Part shown: positions 24,200 to 36,164 of the stretch, one piece after another
Numbering within the stretch: the first letter of the stretch is position 1
How the letters are laid out: each line of letters starts with the position of its first letter
From: Istiophorus platypterus
Lineage: Eukaryota > Chordata > Actinopteri > Istiophoriformes > Istiophoridae
Length of the DNA stretch: 64,000 bases
Direction: 5' to 3'
Assembly: GCA_016859345.1 (NCBI GenBank)
Contig: CM029120.1
Span: 8,572,001-8,636,000, forward strand
The notes under the pieces: model-generated
The model's input: the letters and a program-made list of their open reading frames with translations, nothing else
What the model was told of the DNA's origin: nothing
Database searches by the model: none
Position numbers and translations under genes: made by a program

Positions 24200-25194
24200 C
24201 AATGAGGAACACAAACTCTTTCTTCTGGTGCTACTGAACTACAATATACTCAATATTTACCTATTTCTGGCTCCTTCTCCCACATGCCTTTTCACTGCCA
24301 TTCTACCTGCAATACTCACATGAGATTGGACTGTTTGGTGCTATCTTTTCCTCTCCTTTCCCCATAATCCCAGTAACTACACTGGCAGCTTAGCAGCTGA
24401 GCTCAGTGCCTCATGAACCTACACCTGTGAACTGGTATCGTCACTGAAATTCCTGTATTTTAATTCCACAGACTCCGGAAAATCTGCATTCGTCCCCGAT
24501 AAGATTGGTAGCTGATAACTTTTAGGTAAAAGAAAAAGCCAACCTATAGTCTTGAGGTTTCTCAAGACAAAAGAATTTACAGAATATTGCTTTGAGATTT
24601 TTCTCTGTTACAAAAGTGCAGAGATAGACTGTACTGCCAGATGACTTAAAGGATGATAGTGGTGTTTCCTTCTGGCTTAAGCTTGTGCCAATAATCCAGG
24701 TCTATTTTGTTTTTTTCCACCCAAGACACCAGATATTTTTTATGTGACTTTTATGTTTTAAAGTGACACATTAATCAAACAAGATAGCAGAGGTGGTGCG
24801 GGGAAAGTTAAAGTAGACATAGACAGTAGAAAATGCAGTAAAAATGTGCTGTAATTACAAGCAACGCTGTTATTATCCCTTAAATATTAGTCACAATAGC
24901 AACCAAACACTACATATTTATCCTTGGCCGTCTGTTGGCCCTGGGTTTCACTGTGTGTTTCAGAGGCCTGTGAATGTTATATGATGCTGTAACTGCAAGC
25001 CCTGCAGTGAAGGTGACAGTATGTCACGACAGACCTGCCTTGTTAATGTCACACAATAACGGACTCCAGCAATACTAGTTTAAAGAATAATAACTACAGT
25101 ATTATATTGAAAGCTTGTGGCTTTGTGATGATTATTATTAAAGAAGCTTTGGTAGATTCTTTACTGTTTTATAAGATCTTAAATGTCTGTTGAA

Positions 25195-25200
25195 AATAAA
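25195..25200 (+). terminator. Polyadenylation signal of shd
   Basis: AATAAA about 1.0 kb after the shd stop codon. The intervening sequence is open of other features and is best read as the shd 3'UTR. Confidence 0.55.
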
Positions 25201-25209
25201 GGTGTTGCC

Positions 25210-26980
25210 TGTTTTTAATTTTTCTGTCCAATGTTTCATTTTGTATTCTGTTAAATATATGTTCAATGTTTTAAATTTAACGATTTTGAAACTAGTTTTT
25301 CACTGTACATAGTTGGCTTCATAACAAATGTTGTGTAACACCTTTAAAACTTGGTGCAAAGTCAATGATTTTACGTTCTTGATCAGTAGGAAAACTGATG
25401 GTATGTCATTTTTATTCCTTCTCATTTTGTCCATTTAACAAAATTTAAAGCTGCCTGGAATCCATAGTATTAGATAAATAACACAGGAACCTGTACCGAT
25501 TTACAAATATTTAGTGATCATCCAAGATTATTAAAAACAGTTCAGGGTTGTGTCACTGTGCATGCAATTACAGCAGAAAAAAGTAAGAAGTAGAATTACT
25601 AAACAGTTCATTCACATGAAAATTGATTGTATTCTAGTTTTTGTTTTTTTATTGAAAGTCTATGCATACCTTTGAATCACTGAACATATTAATCTTTCAA
25701 TTATTCAATCATTCAAAAATTATTTTTCTCTTTTAAAGAAGTAAATACTGTGGGAGATCCTGTATCCACACCTTCAACTGGTTTTCTCTAATTGTCTCTA
25801 CTGGATATATTAAATAGAGTGATTTTACTATTAATGACACATATTTAGTGGATCCAGTGATTAATACATGGCGCGAATGATGCACTTGTATATCCTTTTA
25901 GCATGATTTTTCTTTTTCCTTTTTCTTTTATTGTCCTGTACACCTAGGGTGTCCATTACCTGAAACACACTGTACACGCAAAAAAGTTGAATGGATGAAA
26001 GAACATTTCAACCAACATATGTCATGTCGGATACATGATATGGGCTTTGGAGCCAAATACCAATAAAGAAAAAGAAACTTGTCGGGCAAAGTAAGGTTGT
26101 TTGTTGTCAGTTGTCAGAGATGTTTAATTTCTTTTACAGTTGAATGACTAGTTGATTATTACCTAATTGCAGCATTGGCCATCTTGCCTCACCCTGCACA
26201 TAGACGATCTTTGGTAAACTGAGTCCACCAAACGTCATCTGACAACCTAGCAACCGACAGGCGTCTCCAGGAGCGACCACAGGTGCAGAACAGGTAGACA
26301 TTTTATCTTTAAGCGAACCCAAAAAAAGTACCACTATGAGCTAAAGTCAGACAATTATCCGTCGTATTTGTCTGTTTTACCGGCTTTGGATTGTTAATGT
26401 AAACAGCAAGAGATGAAATTAGCTGTGTGGCTGGTTGCTGTCGCTGATAGGAGGACATTTCCTACATTAACAAAGAATTAGACAATAAACTGCAGTGTTT
26501 GATGGGTTAAAGTCTAGAACTAATGGCTGTTTTCACTCTCAATCCTTTTTTTTTCTCAGAGGGTATTTTAAAATAAAAGTAGTAAGGTAGGTGACTTGTT
26601 AAAATTGATTATTTTTTCTGCCAAACGGTCCAAACTTCAAACATTAAATTCACAGTGACATAAATCAAAAGAAAGTACCAAGTGTTCACATTTAGAGAAC
26701 CTAAAACCAGCCTAATATGAAAACCTCCAGGAGAAGTAAAAGTAAGCAAAACATTTGAATTGAGGGATGCTTTAATTATTAATTGATTAGTAATAGATTA
26801 AGCAGCAGCTGCTGCTTTCCAGTCTACCTTGAATGGCAAATTCAAAACTTAAATGACACCAGACTACCATCATATTCTCTCCTGTCGCATTTTAACCTAC
26901 AAAGTCCACAAATATAGAAGTTAACCAGCTGTGACACGTTTTTGTTATTCACATACTACATGTAAGAGAGTGTGATAAGC
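25210..26980. other. Intergenic spacer between shd and theg
   Basis: AT-rich spacer with no convincing exon. An RFX half-site (CTAGCAACC, near 26247-26255) lies in a somewhat GC-richer segment, 26170-26300, that might be a theg promoter or 5' exon. An AATAAAG occurs near 26062. Confidence 0.4.
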
Positions 26981-27042
26981 GATGGCTGTGTTATGGGACA
27001 GTTTCAGCTGCATCGTGCTCTCTCTCCCTACCAGTGCCGACT

Positions 27043-27056
27043 GTTTCCATGGCAAC
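27043..27056 (+). promoter_or_regulatory. X-box-like RFX motif over the theg start codon
   Basis: GTTTCCATGGCAAC has one mismatch from the palindromic X-box GTTGCCATGGCAAC bound by RFX factors, which activate ciliary and flagellar genes. The proposed theg ATG (27049) lies inside it. The palindrome may be partly a consequence of the Kozak-like CCATGGC context. Confidence 0.4.
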
Positions 27057-29450
27057 TCGGATGCACATGCTTTCTCAACCCAAACCCGACCGACTGCAAT
27101 ATCCGGACCGGTAGGCCTGACTCCCTCTGTCCTCCTCTTCTTCCTCTTCCTCCCTGTCTCTGTCTCCGTCTCCCTGTTGCCCTCTTTCTCTGATGAGGCC
27201 TCTTTTCTGTTTTCCAGTCGTTCTGTTTACTGGCTGGATGAGCTACCACGTGAGAAAACCGGTCCCACCACAAAAATTGGTACAGCTCTCGCTCTCTGCC
27301 GCTCTTTTTTTTTTTTTTTTTCCTTTATTTACCACCCACCCTCAAATGCTTATTTTGTATGAGGCAATGCACAATTGTTTATCTTCACAGAGTTAACCCC
27401 TCGCTGGTCGGAGCTCTGTAGAAGTAAAAAGCTCTACACTCAAGTCACGTAAATATTATAAGTTCTAACGTTACCAATGCATGTTGCTGCTAACGAGTAA
27501 CTACTAATTCACGTGTGATTTCATTTCCCAGTGTCTTTATTACTTTTTTCCTTGTCTTCTCTCTGAAAAAAAACATGACTTACTTTTCATCTTCATCCTA
27601 CATTAACCTTAGTTGATAAATTCAGTATTATGTCTCTGATGCTGCAGAGTATGGATCCGAGGCTGCAGACCACCCACTGCCCCATGAGCCTGATTAACAC
27701 CCACTGCTTTTATAATTATGATTGATTATGTTACTATTTCATTTAGTCTTATCAGTAATATTATGAGCCCCATTAGTATAACTATTATCTTTGCTATTAG
27801 TCCCATTATTGTGCTATGCTCTCTCTTCTCCCTCCTGCCCCCCCCCCTTGTCTCTCACTCTCTCCCTCTTCTGCCTCTGTTCAACGTTTCTACCGTTAAA
27901 AGAGAGTTTTTCTTTGCTGCTGTAGCCAAGTTCTTGCTCATGGGGGAAATGTTGGCTCTCTCTAAATAATAACTATAAACAGTAAGGTCTCGACCTGCTC
28001 GAGCAGTGTTTTTATCAGTGGGACCCCAAGCCATGAAAACATGCATGTAAACAGCTCTGCGTTTATTTATTCTTTTTTTTAATGAAAAAGTAAATACATT
28101 CAACATGTTAAAGGATATACATAGTATATTTTGATGGGTAAAACTGCATTTAAACAGAAGCACAATCTGACTTCACCCACCACCTTCAAGTTGGCATTGA
28201 ATAGTCCTCTACTTCTTACTCTTCCCCCTCCCTTCCTCTTTCCTCTTTCTTCACCTCCCTCTGTTATCTTAGGCACCTTCATCTCTTTCCATGTCCTCTC
28301 TTGTTCATGCTCTCTTTTCCCCTCTTCCTCCTCCCTTTGCTTCTTCTCCTCTACCTCCCTCTCTGACTGTCTCACTTTCCTTCCCCAGACTTTCTCCCAT
28401 ATGGGAGGTGAGTGAATGGGCTCTCAGGGCCGTTCCATCCGAGCGGTTGCAAGTACTGGCTCAGCCGCGGCTTCCTGCAGCTGGCTGGCAACCAGATCGC
28501 TCACTCCTGACCCCTGTGAGTAACACGCATACCATTTGCTGGGAAAACTCTTCTGTATGTGGCGGATCACCGCAGGGAGCAATAAGTCAAAATATTTAAA
28601 TGCCATCATTCCTCTTATTTGTTAAGTTGCTATTGAAAGTTCTCGTCGTTATGCACTGTGAGCTGGGCTAAGACTGAGCAGACTTAATCCAAATTTCATT
28701 TGTTTGATTCCTCGTGTCTGATATTGAAGGGGGGGTTAATAAAATCTAATTTATGACCTTAAATGTGATTGTAGTTGAGCAGAGCGACGCAGATTGCAGT
28801 GGCCACTTCACGGATTTGCCAGCTTGCCCAGCCAAAGAGAAGGCAGGTCCAGGAGGGCTCTGGTCACCTATCAAAACCAGCTCCCGTGACCCACTTGCCA
28901 TGTAGAGGATCGGCACACATAGAGCTACTGTCCAGTAAGTTAGTCTCTCTGGCATCTTCTTTTAAGCAACAGTTTAACATGCTGTGAGTTACTGCAGTTG
29001 AGTAAAGCAACTCAACTCTCATGTCGTATGTTTAATATGAAGCTACCAGAAGTATAGCATGAAGAATAGCATTGATCTTCTCATCTAAATCTTCCCAAAA
29101 TGTTGAACTTCTCTTTTAAAATTGAATTTTTTTCCATCATTGCATCAGCACAACTTTTATTCACTGTTTGGCCTCAGTTTGATTTCTTTTGCCTTTCAGC
29201 CCCTAAGCACAACCACCCCAATTTCGAAGGAGAGCGGCCAGTGTGCTGGCCCGTCTCCAAAGCATCGAGAAGCTACATAGCCAGCCGCAGAATCCTTGAG
29301 CTGTCCAGTCCCAAAGAGAGGAAGGCTCTGTTTGAGGGATACAATCCGTACGTCGTCAGTAGGGCGGCCTGCTCTGCCAGCCCCTCGCCGCGGATACAAC
29401 AACTCTGTTTGCCTCTGCCTCGCAAATGTAGCTCCAAGTCGGAGGGATGA
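27049..29450 (+). CDS. theg: THEG-repeat sperm protein (theg / spmap2)
   Basis: Testicular haploid expressed gene, a sperm microtubule-associated protein of the flagellum/spermatid (family knowledge). Exons: 27049-27110, 27218-27279, 27391-27448, 28389-28515, 28775-28934 and 29200-29450. Phases agree and give 239 aa. The frame is a run of THEG repeats, typically R-x-x-x-LA-x-PK: RMHMLSQPKPD with PDRRSVYWLDELP, RWSELCRSKK, SPIWEVSEWAL with RLQVLAQPRL, SRICQLAQPKRR, HIELLSTPKHN, SRRILELSSPKERK and SPRIQQLCLPLPRK. Human THEG is 379 aa, so the N-terminus is shorter, or an upstream coding exon ending in the CAG before 27036 was missed. In human, THEG and PLPP2 are close neighbours on 19p13.3, as here. 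A plausible polyadenylation signal is AATAAA at 29794. Confidence 0.85.
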
Positions 29451-29454
29451 CGTC

Positions 29455-30169
29455 GAATGTCTGGTCCCCAGGGAGGTGTCGATCGTTCTCCTTTTCCTCA
29501 TCCATGAGTGTTACTGTGATAAAGAGTATTTCTATGTATAATCATGACAAATGCCTATTATTTGCTGATAAATTACTATAAACATGAGTAGAACAGCACA
29601 GCAGCATCCGAGTGTTTATGGCTTAGTTTACCCGCCACCCTGGAATCACTGGGCCCACTGAGTTTGAGACATAGATCAAGGGCTGTTGATTGCCCCAATG
29701 CATTTTTGATAGCTATTCATTATTACCAATGTGCGCCATTGGTATGATGAGACAAATTGCATATTTGCAGGAACGTTTTAGTGTGATTATGAAAATAAAA
29801 AAAGAAGATGGGGAGATATTCTTCACTGTGGCTGAAATTGCTTTGAGACACCCGCCAACCCCAGCCACATCCTCCACTTCTTAATTATATTTCTTAGTTA
29901 TTGTTAACATGAGGCAGAGGCAGCCAATGAATAAGTTAAATAAGTACAGTTAAATGTTAACATTTCAAAGGGCTGGTAAGAAACAAGGGGGGAAAAAAGA
30001 CAGTAGGGTCCTTCAACGTTTTTTAAATGTGAACCTTAAATCGAGATTCAACTATCGTTTAACATTTTATCTGTGCAATTCTGAAAGTGAGATCAAATCC
30101 TCATCGGGAGGATCTCGGGGGAAAGCTTTCCAAGGACCCTTTAGGGGAGCTCGAACCCTAGTATGGGCA

Positions 30170-30206
<37 letters not shown>

Positions 30207-30630
30207 ACCGACCGGGACATTGACTAACAGCAGGGCGGAAGGGATGTGTTCACCCCAGCTGAGAGTTTCCTGCTCTCGCACAGACGCTGCGCATGGGCTC
30301 ACAGAGGAGGTGTTGGAGCTCATGCCGGTAAGTGGACTGTTTCATCCGGACATTAACGCAAACTCCCGCACAGTTTTGGACACAGGTGACAAACTATCGT
30401 CAGTTTTAACTTTAAGAGCAACGATTAACTCCGACAGACTTAAGAAACAGGTCGGGGACAGTCCCTACTTGAAAGGTGCGTCTTCTCTTATTGTAAGCGC
30501 AACAATGAACACATTCATCCATAAACGTGATGCTTGTATATTTTTATATATTTCCACTGACTGTTGTGTGGGGAATTAAAGGCGCTTTTACTGATCTCAA
30601 AGTGCAATTTTCTACCGGCTGGTCCCGGCC
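29455..30630. other. Spacer between theg and the receptor remnant, with a CA microsatellite
   Basis: Contains a perfect (CA)n tract at 30170-30202. Several open frames in 29950-30580 have usable splice-like borders (for example 30231-30330, followed by GTAAGT), and could be decayed extracellular exons of the downstream receptor. None shows the cytokine-receptor cysteine pattern or a WSXWS motif. I therefore do not call them exons. Confidence 0.4.
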
Positions 30631-30635
30631 TGCAG

Positions 30636-33192
30636 GTGCAGCAGATCTCCGGCGGCACAGTGGAGCTCAGCTGGTCCCGTGCCCGTGGAGCAGCTTCACG
30701 GTTTCATCCGGAACTATACACTCCGCCACAGTGCCGCAAGCCAACCAGCCAAGAGTGAGTCTCACACACACACACAAATACACATTCCACTTGCTTTCAA
30801 AGGAACATTCTGCAACAGGCCACATAAAAGGCCTTCGAGTAGAATAAGTTTTTGTTTTCACTGATAATAGTTCCTTCTAAACTGAAAAAAAAAAAAAATT
30901 CCTTTGAACTATGCTCTTATTGGAAATCTAAGTACCACAATATAGTACTTATGAATTCTGTGTGACATCAATGACTCATTTCCTTGCAACAGTACTATGC
31001 ACCTCACTCCTCACAATAAGTCATTTAACAACTGAAATGACGTATATCACATCCACTTAGTATCAGTCATCTCAACATTGCTAATCACAAAATCCCTCAT
31101 TGTTTTTTGTTTGTTTTTTTGTAGTTATGTGAATGAGTCTGTAGTTTGATTCCTGTCCTGCTGCAGATGGCTTGAAAGACTCAACATTCATTATATTAAC
31201 TTTATCTTAAAATTGATGTAAAGTTGATGAAAATCTCACAAATATTTTGTGATTTTATTTTATTTTGTGTTTTTTTTTCTTTGTTTTTGTTGTTTATCCA
31301 TGTGTCTTTATCACTTTTTTTTTTCCATCTAATACTAATAATACCAATAATGTAACTTTTCTTGTTTATTCAGGCGTGTTTGTGCCTGGTCATGTTCACA
31401 GTTACTCTCTGGAGAACCTGTTGCCTGGTAACTACGACATCTTCATGCAGGCCAACACTGATGCTGGCGCTGGAGCAGCTGGGCCAGTCGCTAATGTGCA
31501 CATGGGTGAGGAAGGGTAACACACATTTACTCACGCAGAATCTCTCTACACTTAAAGTAAAAATGATATATTGCTATATCTTTAACTTAACTCAGTAGCG
31601 ATATACGCCTTACTTCTTCTCATGCTGACTTTATTGGCACTGGCATTACTGTTCTTCCTGGCACAGTATAAGACGTAAGATCTCTTGTCTTGCACCAGTG
31701 TTGCACTGCACTAAACAACAAAAATACAAATCTAATCTATTTTTACCATTATACCTACCTCCATTTGGAGTGAGTCCATCATTTCATGAAATACATTTTG
31801 TTTTTTCATTCTATAATGATTCTCCTTGCAAATAACCTTGGAGGGTGAAGCGGAAGCTGTTTCAGTTCATTCCTGATCCTTCCAACAGCAGTCTGTCCCA
31901 CTGGACGCCAAAAACCACCTTTGAGGTAACCTGAGTCCTTTCCCATTACCCCACCTGTACCCTAAATCCAAACATTTGCCTCTCACTTGATGGAGTCTCA
32001 CCTTAAAGTTCAAAATATTCAGGGTTTGGTTTTTTTGGTTTTTGTCATTGACAACGTGGTGAATGATTTATGTATCTTAAACCACGTAAACACTTAAAAA
32101 CATGTTTTGGTCAACAGTCCATCTCTGATGTCGAGGCGGAGTTAGATAATCAGGTACTATGCAATTCATGTTCATTAAAGTCAACATTTTAACCACTAGA
32201 TGGTAGCAAAAGCAGCATTTTCCACCATCGCTGACCCCCTTTCTACAGCAACAGTTTTGAACTTACATCTGCAAATTGTACAGGCCTCTGCTAAATGCCT
32301 AATAACTTTCAATGTAAACATCACAGAGCCAAGGAAACATACTTAAATGGAACAAGACACTTGTACTATTGATTATATAAACATAAATTACTAAACTTAC
32401 TCATGTCCATGAAAATATAGAGAACTGAATGTTTTTGTTTTGTAGTGAATCTACAAAAATATGTATTATAAACTTTAAATTTTACATTTCCTGGATCCCA
32501 CATTTGTTGTCCACAAATGTACCAGATTTTTTTTTTAGGTTGGTTCATAAAAATACTAAGGTTTTACAAGGCAAGTAGTGACCAGTTTACCTCGGGGAGC
32601 ATTTGTGAGATAAACCTATCAAAAATGTTCTTGTAAATATTTCAAGAATTAATGTTTTTGAAGAAACTGAAGAAATTAACTTTTTAAAAACACAGTCAAT
32701 AGTAAATTGGATGATTTGGCCTTTGTTTTTTTTCCCCTCAGACCACAAAGCCTGAAACAAAATACTTGTTTTGCTTGGTAAAAGTGACCTGCAGGACACC
32801 GACCTGGGTCAGGTTGTCAGCTGTCCCAGCGTCTGTAATCTCCAAACATATTCCAACCACCGGTACCCTCCGCTCACAGTTTCAGGGTCTCAGGCATTTA
32901 AAAAAAAACAAAATACGGGATGAGTTTAACAGGAGCCCAGTCAGAGCCAAGATAACTTCCGACGCTGATCTCTCCATCCACTCCAACGTCGTCTGCTCTC
33001 AGACTCTCAAAATTCCTACTGTGCCCATTTTGTACTTGACTGGCAGCATAGCACGGTCAGCGTTAGTGAGGTTGAGCTGCAGCTAGGTGGAGACAGTGAG
33101 CCGCCGGAGGGCAGGAAGGCAGCAGCAGCAGCATTGGGGGGGGCAGGAGCACCAGAAGATCGGATTCACCTCTCTCTCCAGTGGATGAGCTG
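30636..33192 (+). pseudogene. gp130/IL-12R-family class I cytokine receptor, damaged and 5'-truncated
   Basis: Membrane-proximal part of a signalling cytokine receptor. Exon-like blocks: 30636-30754, 31374-31505, 31596-31674, 31844-31925, 32118-32153, then a last exon from 32742 or 32795. The last fibronectin III domain shows GTVELSW, then VPVEQLHGFIRNYTLRH, then SLENLLPGNYDIFMQANTD. The gp130 order W-x-x-LPV-GFIRNYT is clear. A transmembrane helix follows (ALLLLMLTLLALALLFFLAQ), then a box 1 JAK-binding motif FIPDPSNSSLSHW. Defects: between ELSW and VPVEQL only four bases occur, so the two halves lie in different frames. The tail has TGA, TAA and TGA in frame within 32915-32980, although the same frame reopens to 33192. 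No ligand-binding module or signal peptide is seen. Chromosomal context favours an IL27RA or IL12RB type. Assembly error is an alternative to true decay. Confidence 0.6.
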
Positions 33193-33524
33193 AAAACCTT
33201 CCGTCTTTTTCTGAAACAGCATCAAAGCCCCGATTCCCTCTCTGACTTCAGCATGATCTCTCCATCCTCTGTCTCACTCCCTCACCCAGATCTCTTGGTC
33301 CTGTTGCTCCAGCATGACACCTTCACTCATCCCCACACTCCTTCTGACAATTTCTCATCTTTTCTTCCTGTTTACGCACACCCCCTTTGACTTATGAAAA
33401 TGAATTTTCTTTTCAGTAACAGATTCTGCACATTATGTTTATAATTATTTTAGATCAATCGGTTATATAGGTTTGTTTTTTCTCTGACATTTCTTTAAAT
33501 TCTCTGTATAAACACAATTAAATG

Positions 33525-33775
33525 AACAGTTTGATATTTTGGGAAACCTAGAAAGAAAAAAAAAACACACAAACGACACATTTCAAATCCAAGATAGCCA
33601 TGTCTAATCTTTATGCTAAGATAAGCTAATCAACTGGTGGTTGCGAGTATATATTCACTATACAGATATGAGAGTGGTATCAAACTTCTCATCTAATTCT
33701 CTGCAGAAAAGCCCAAAACACATGTAGGTCACAAAATGTGAAACTATTCCTTTAAATACATCTCCTTTGTTTTAG
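33525..33775 (-). repeat. Teleost interspersed repeat, family A copy 2 (inverted)
   Basis: Shares with the other family A copies, in reverse orientation, the words TTATGCTAAGATAAGCTAA, GATATGAGAGTGGTATCAA, TTCTCATCTAATTCTCTGC and AAACTATTCCTTTAAA. It is non-coding and lies just downstream of the receptor remnant. Confidence 0.55.
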
Positions 33776-34639
33776 AAGTTGACGAGAGGATGACTACTTT
33801 TTAATGACACCGTAGATGCGTGGTTTATTTTATCTTTATTCGGTGAACCTTTTCTTTGTTAATGCATATGTTGTGAATGTTGTACAGACAAAAGCAATTT
33901 TAAGATTTTCCAGAAAGTTTTCGTTGTGTGATCTCCGGAGCTGCAATTTCACCAGGTCAAAAAGAACAGGAAAACATCTTATGAAATGAAGACTTTAACT
34001 CTGACGGAACTGAATCAATGCAAAGAATAATTAGATCGAGTGTAAGTTAACAGTACCTCTTATCCATTATTTCCCTTTTTGTCAGTGGCAGTTGCTTCTC
34101 TTTGTTGGTGTAGTTTATTTTGAGTCTTGCCCTTGAAACATTACATATTTTTTCTGTTATGTATTTGCAGTTCTGGTCTCCTGAGAGTTCTGTTATTTGG
34201 CTCGTATTCCTTTGAAAACTTTCATAACTGATAATTCTTTTATACATAAGATGCTGCTAACTGGAGTTCAGTCCTAGTTGAGCCACATCTGTAGCAGCAC
34301 TGTTAACTCTGATTACTCCAGGTCTTAAGCTCTTTTCACTTTACGTTATTGGTTATGTTTAATAATTAAAATGTGCGCTTTAGTGCATGAAAACCATTTC
34401 AAAATTATAACAGTACATATGTTGTGCCATGACTGAACATTTGGTTTCATTTCTCCTTAAAATCTTGTGTTGTTGATTTTTTTTTTCAACAAAGCAGATC
34501 ACTTTAATATCTACTAGACTGAGGGAGTTACTGAATGTGTTTGTAAAGGTTTTACACATTTTGACATTGTCATAACAGAAAACTTACAGTTGATAATAAT
34601 AACATTAACAATGGCTCATTTCAACTACCAAGAACAGTT

Positions 34640-35340
34640 AACCTACTTTTGTGTAACATTCAAGAACAGAAAGGCCAGATTAGACTTTGCCAGAAAACAA
34701 ACCTGACCAGTTCTGGAACAAGATTCTGTGGAAAAAGATGAAACAGAGATTAACTTTAACAAAGAAGAGGAGAGAATGGATAAAGGAAGGAATAGATCAC
34801 GATCCAAAGCCACTACATCATCTGTCAAACATAGTGGAGACAGTGTTGTAGCATGGGCATGAATGGCTGCAAATGGAACTGGGTCACTGGTGTTTATTGT
34901 TGACGTGACTGCTGACAGAAGCAGCAGGATGAATTCTGAAGTGTAGAGGGCTGTACTCTTTGTTCGGATTCAGCCAAAAGTCTAAAAAACCGATAGGATG
35001 TTGCTTCACAGAACAAATGGATACCAGGCGCCAATGGAATATTCCTCGATGGCTGGGTCAGTCACCTGACCTCAACACATCTGAGCAGGCTATACACTTA
35101 CTGAAGACAAAACTGGGGGCAGAAAGACCCAGAAACAGGCAGCAACTTAAGGCAGCTACAGTAAAGGCCTGACAAAGCATTGAGGGAGGAAGCTTAACAT
35201 TAGGCGGTGTCCATGGCTACCAGACCTCAGACAGTCAGAGCAGATAAGTTTTGCCCAAGTTTTAAAAATAATCCTTACATTCATAATTATACTGGACTGT
35301 CCAATTACTTTTGAGCCTCTGAAAATGAGGGACTGGGTAT
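34640..35340 (+). mobile_element. Tc1/mariner-type DNA transposon fossil
   Basis: Decayed transposase of a Tc1-like element. In one frame or another the plus strand still reads KARLDFARK, then TTSSVKHSGDSVVAWA, then MAANGTGSLVFIVDVTADRS with SSRMNSEVYRAVL, and finally WLGQSPDLNTSEQAIHLLKT, with KLGAERPRNRQQLKAATVKA after it. These follow the family order of catalytic-core and C-terminal motifs. Stops (for example directly after VVAWA) and indels interrupt it, so it is not active. The N-terminal DNA-binding half is missing. The 3' end has the CTGTCCAATTACTTTTGAG type of text seen beside Tc1 termini. I did not find a clean pair of terminal inverted repeats. Confidence 0.8.
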
Positions 35341-35639
35341 AACCCCACCCCACCTTCCTCCCCTTCTTTGCTTAAATGAAAACTGAACTTAAATACTTCT
35401 CTCGCTGCAGTGGAAGTAACCTTCAAGTACTTTATGTCCGCAGAGGGAATCATAATATTTTACCTGGTAATAGCAGTTTCCCCAAACTAGTCTGAGATCT
35501 ATACTGTTAAAAGTCATCCCGTCATATTTCAGGTGAGATTGGGGGGGGGGGCTCCCCCCCCCAAAAAAAAAATCAACCACATGGTAGAACCGGAAGCTTT
35601 CTCATTTGTTATCGATTAACCACGTCAAGAGGGCGAAGC

Positions 35640-36164
35640 AGAGAAAGAGAAAGTGGAGAGCAGGCGTGTGTGTGTGTGCGTGTGCGTGTGTTAGTGGTGG
35701 TGTTGGACGCAGCGCGCAGCCAAGATCTCCGGAAGCGCCAACCTCAATCAGAGGAGTGTGTGGAGACGCCCCCACACCACACACACACACCACACACTCT
35801 CACACATTCACACACACACACACACGCACACACACTCCGATCCCAAGCGTGCGTAAAAACAGACAGGCTGACACCTTGGACGCAGCTGCGCGCCCCGCGT
35901 CCGCGGCTCACCTGGAACAGCGCGGCGCGGCTCGAGCGACGGACACGCGAGCAGGTACACAGAGGAGCCGGAAGAGCGGAGCGAGCAGGTCGACTTGTCA
36001 CTGGCGCTGTCTCTCTCTCTCTCTCTCTCTCCCAGATACTCCAGGTGTTTCTTCTTAGATTCAAACTCTTGTCCTCTAGTTAAAAAAAGTACAGAAAGAA
36101 GAAGAAAAGAAAAACCCCAAAGAAAACCCCCATTTATGAGAGTGAAGCGGCTCCGGAGGGAAAC
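35640..36164 (+). promoter_or_regulatory. plpp2 promoter and 5'UTR
   Basis: GC-rich segment leading into the plpp2 start codon. It contains imperfect GT/CA tracts (35666-35690, 35764-35835), a CpG-rich stretch at about 35870-35990 and a (CT)n tract at 36007-36032. No TATA box is placed convincingly. Long open frames on both strands here are products of the repeats. Confidence 0.5.
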
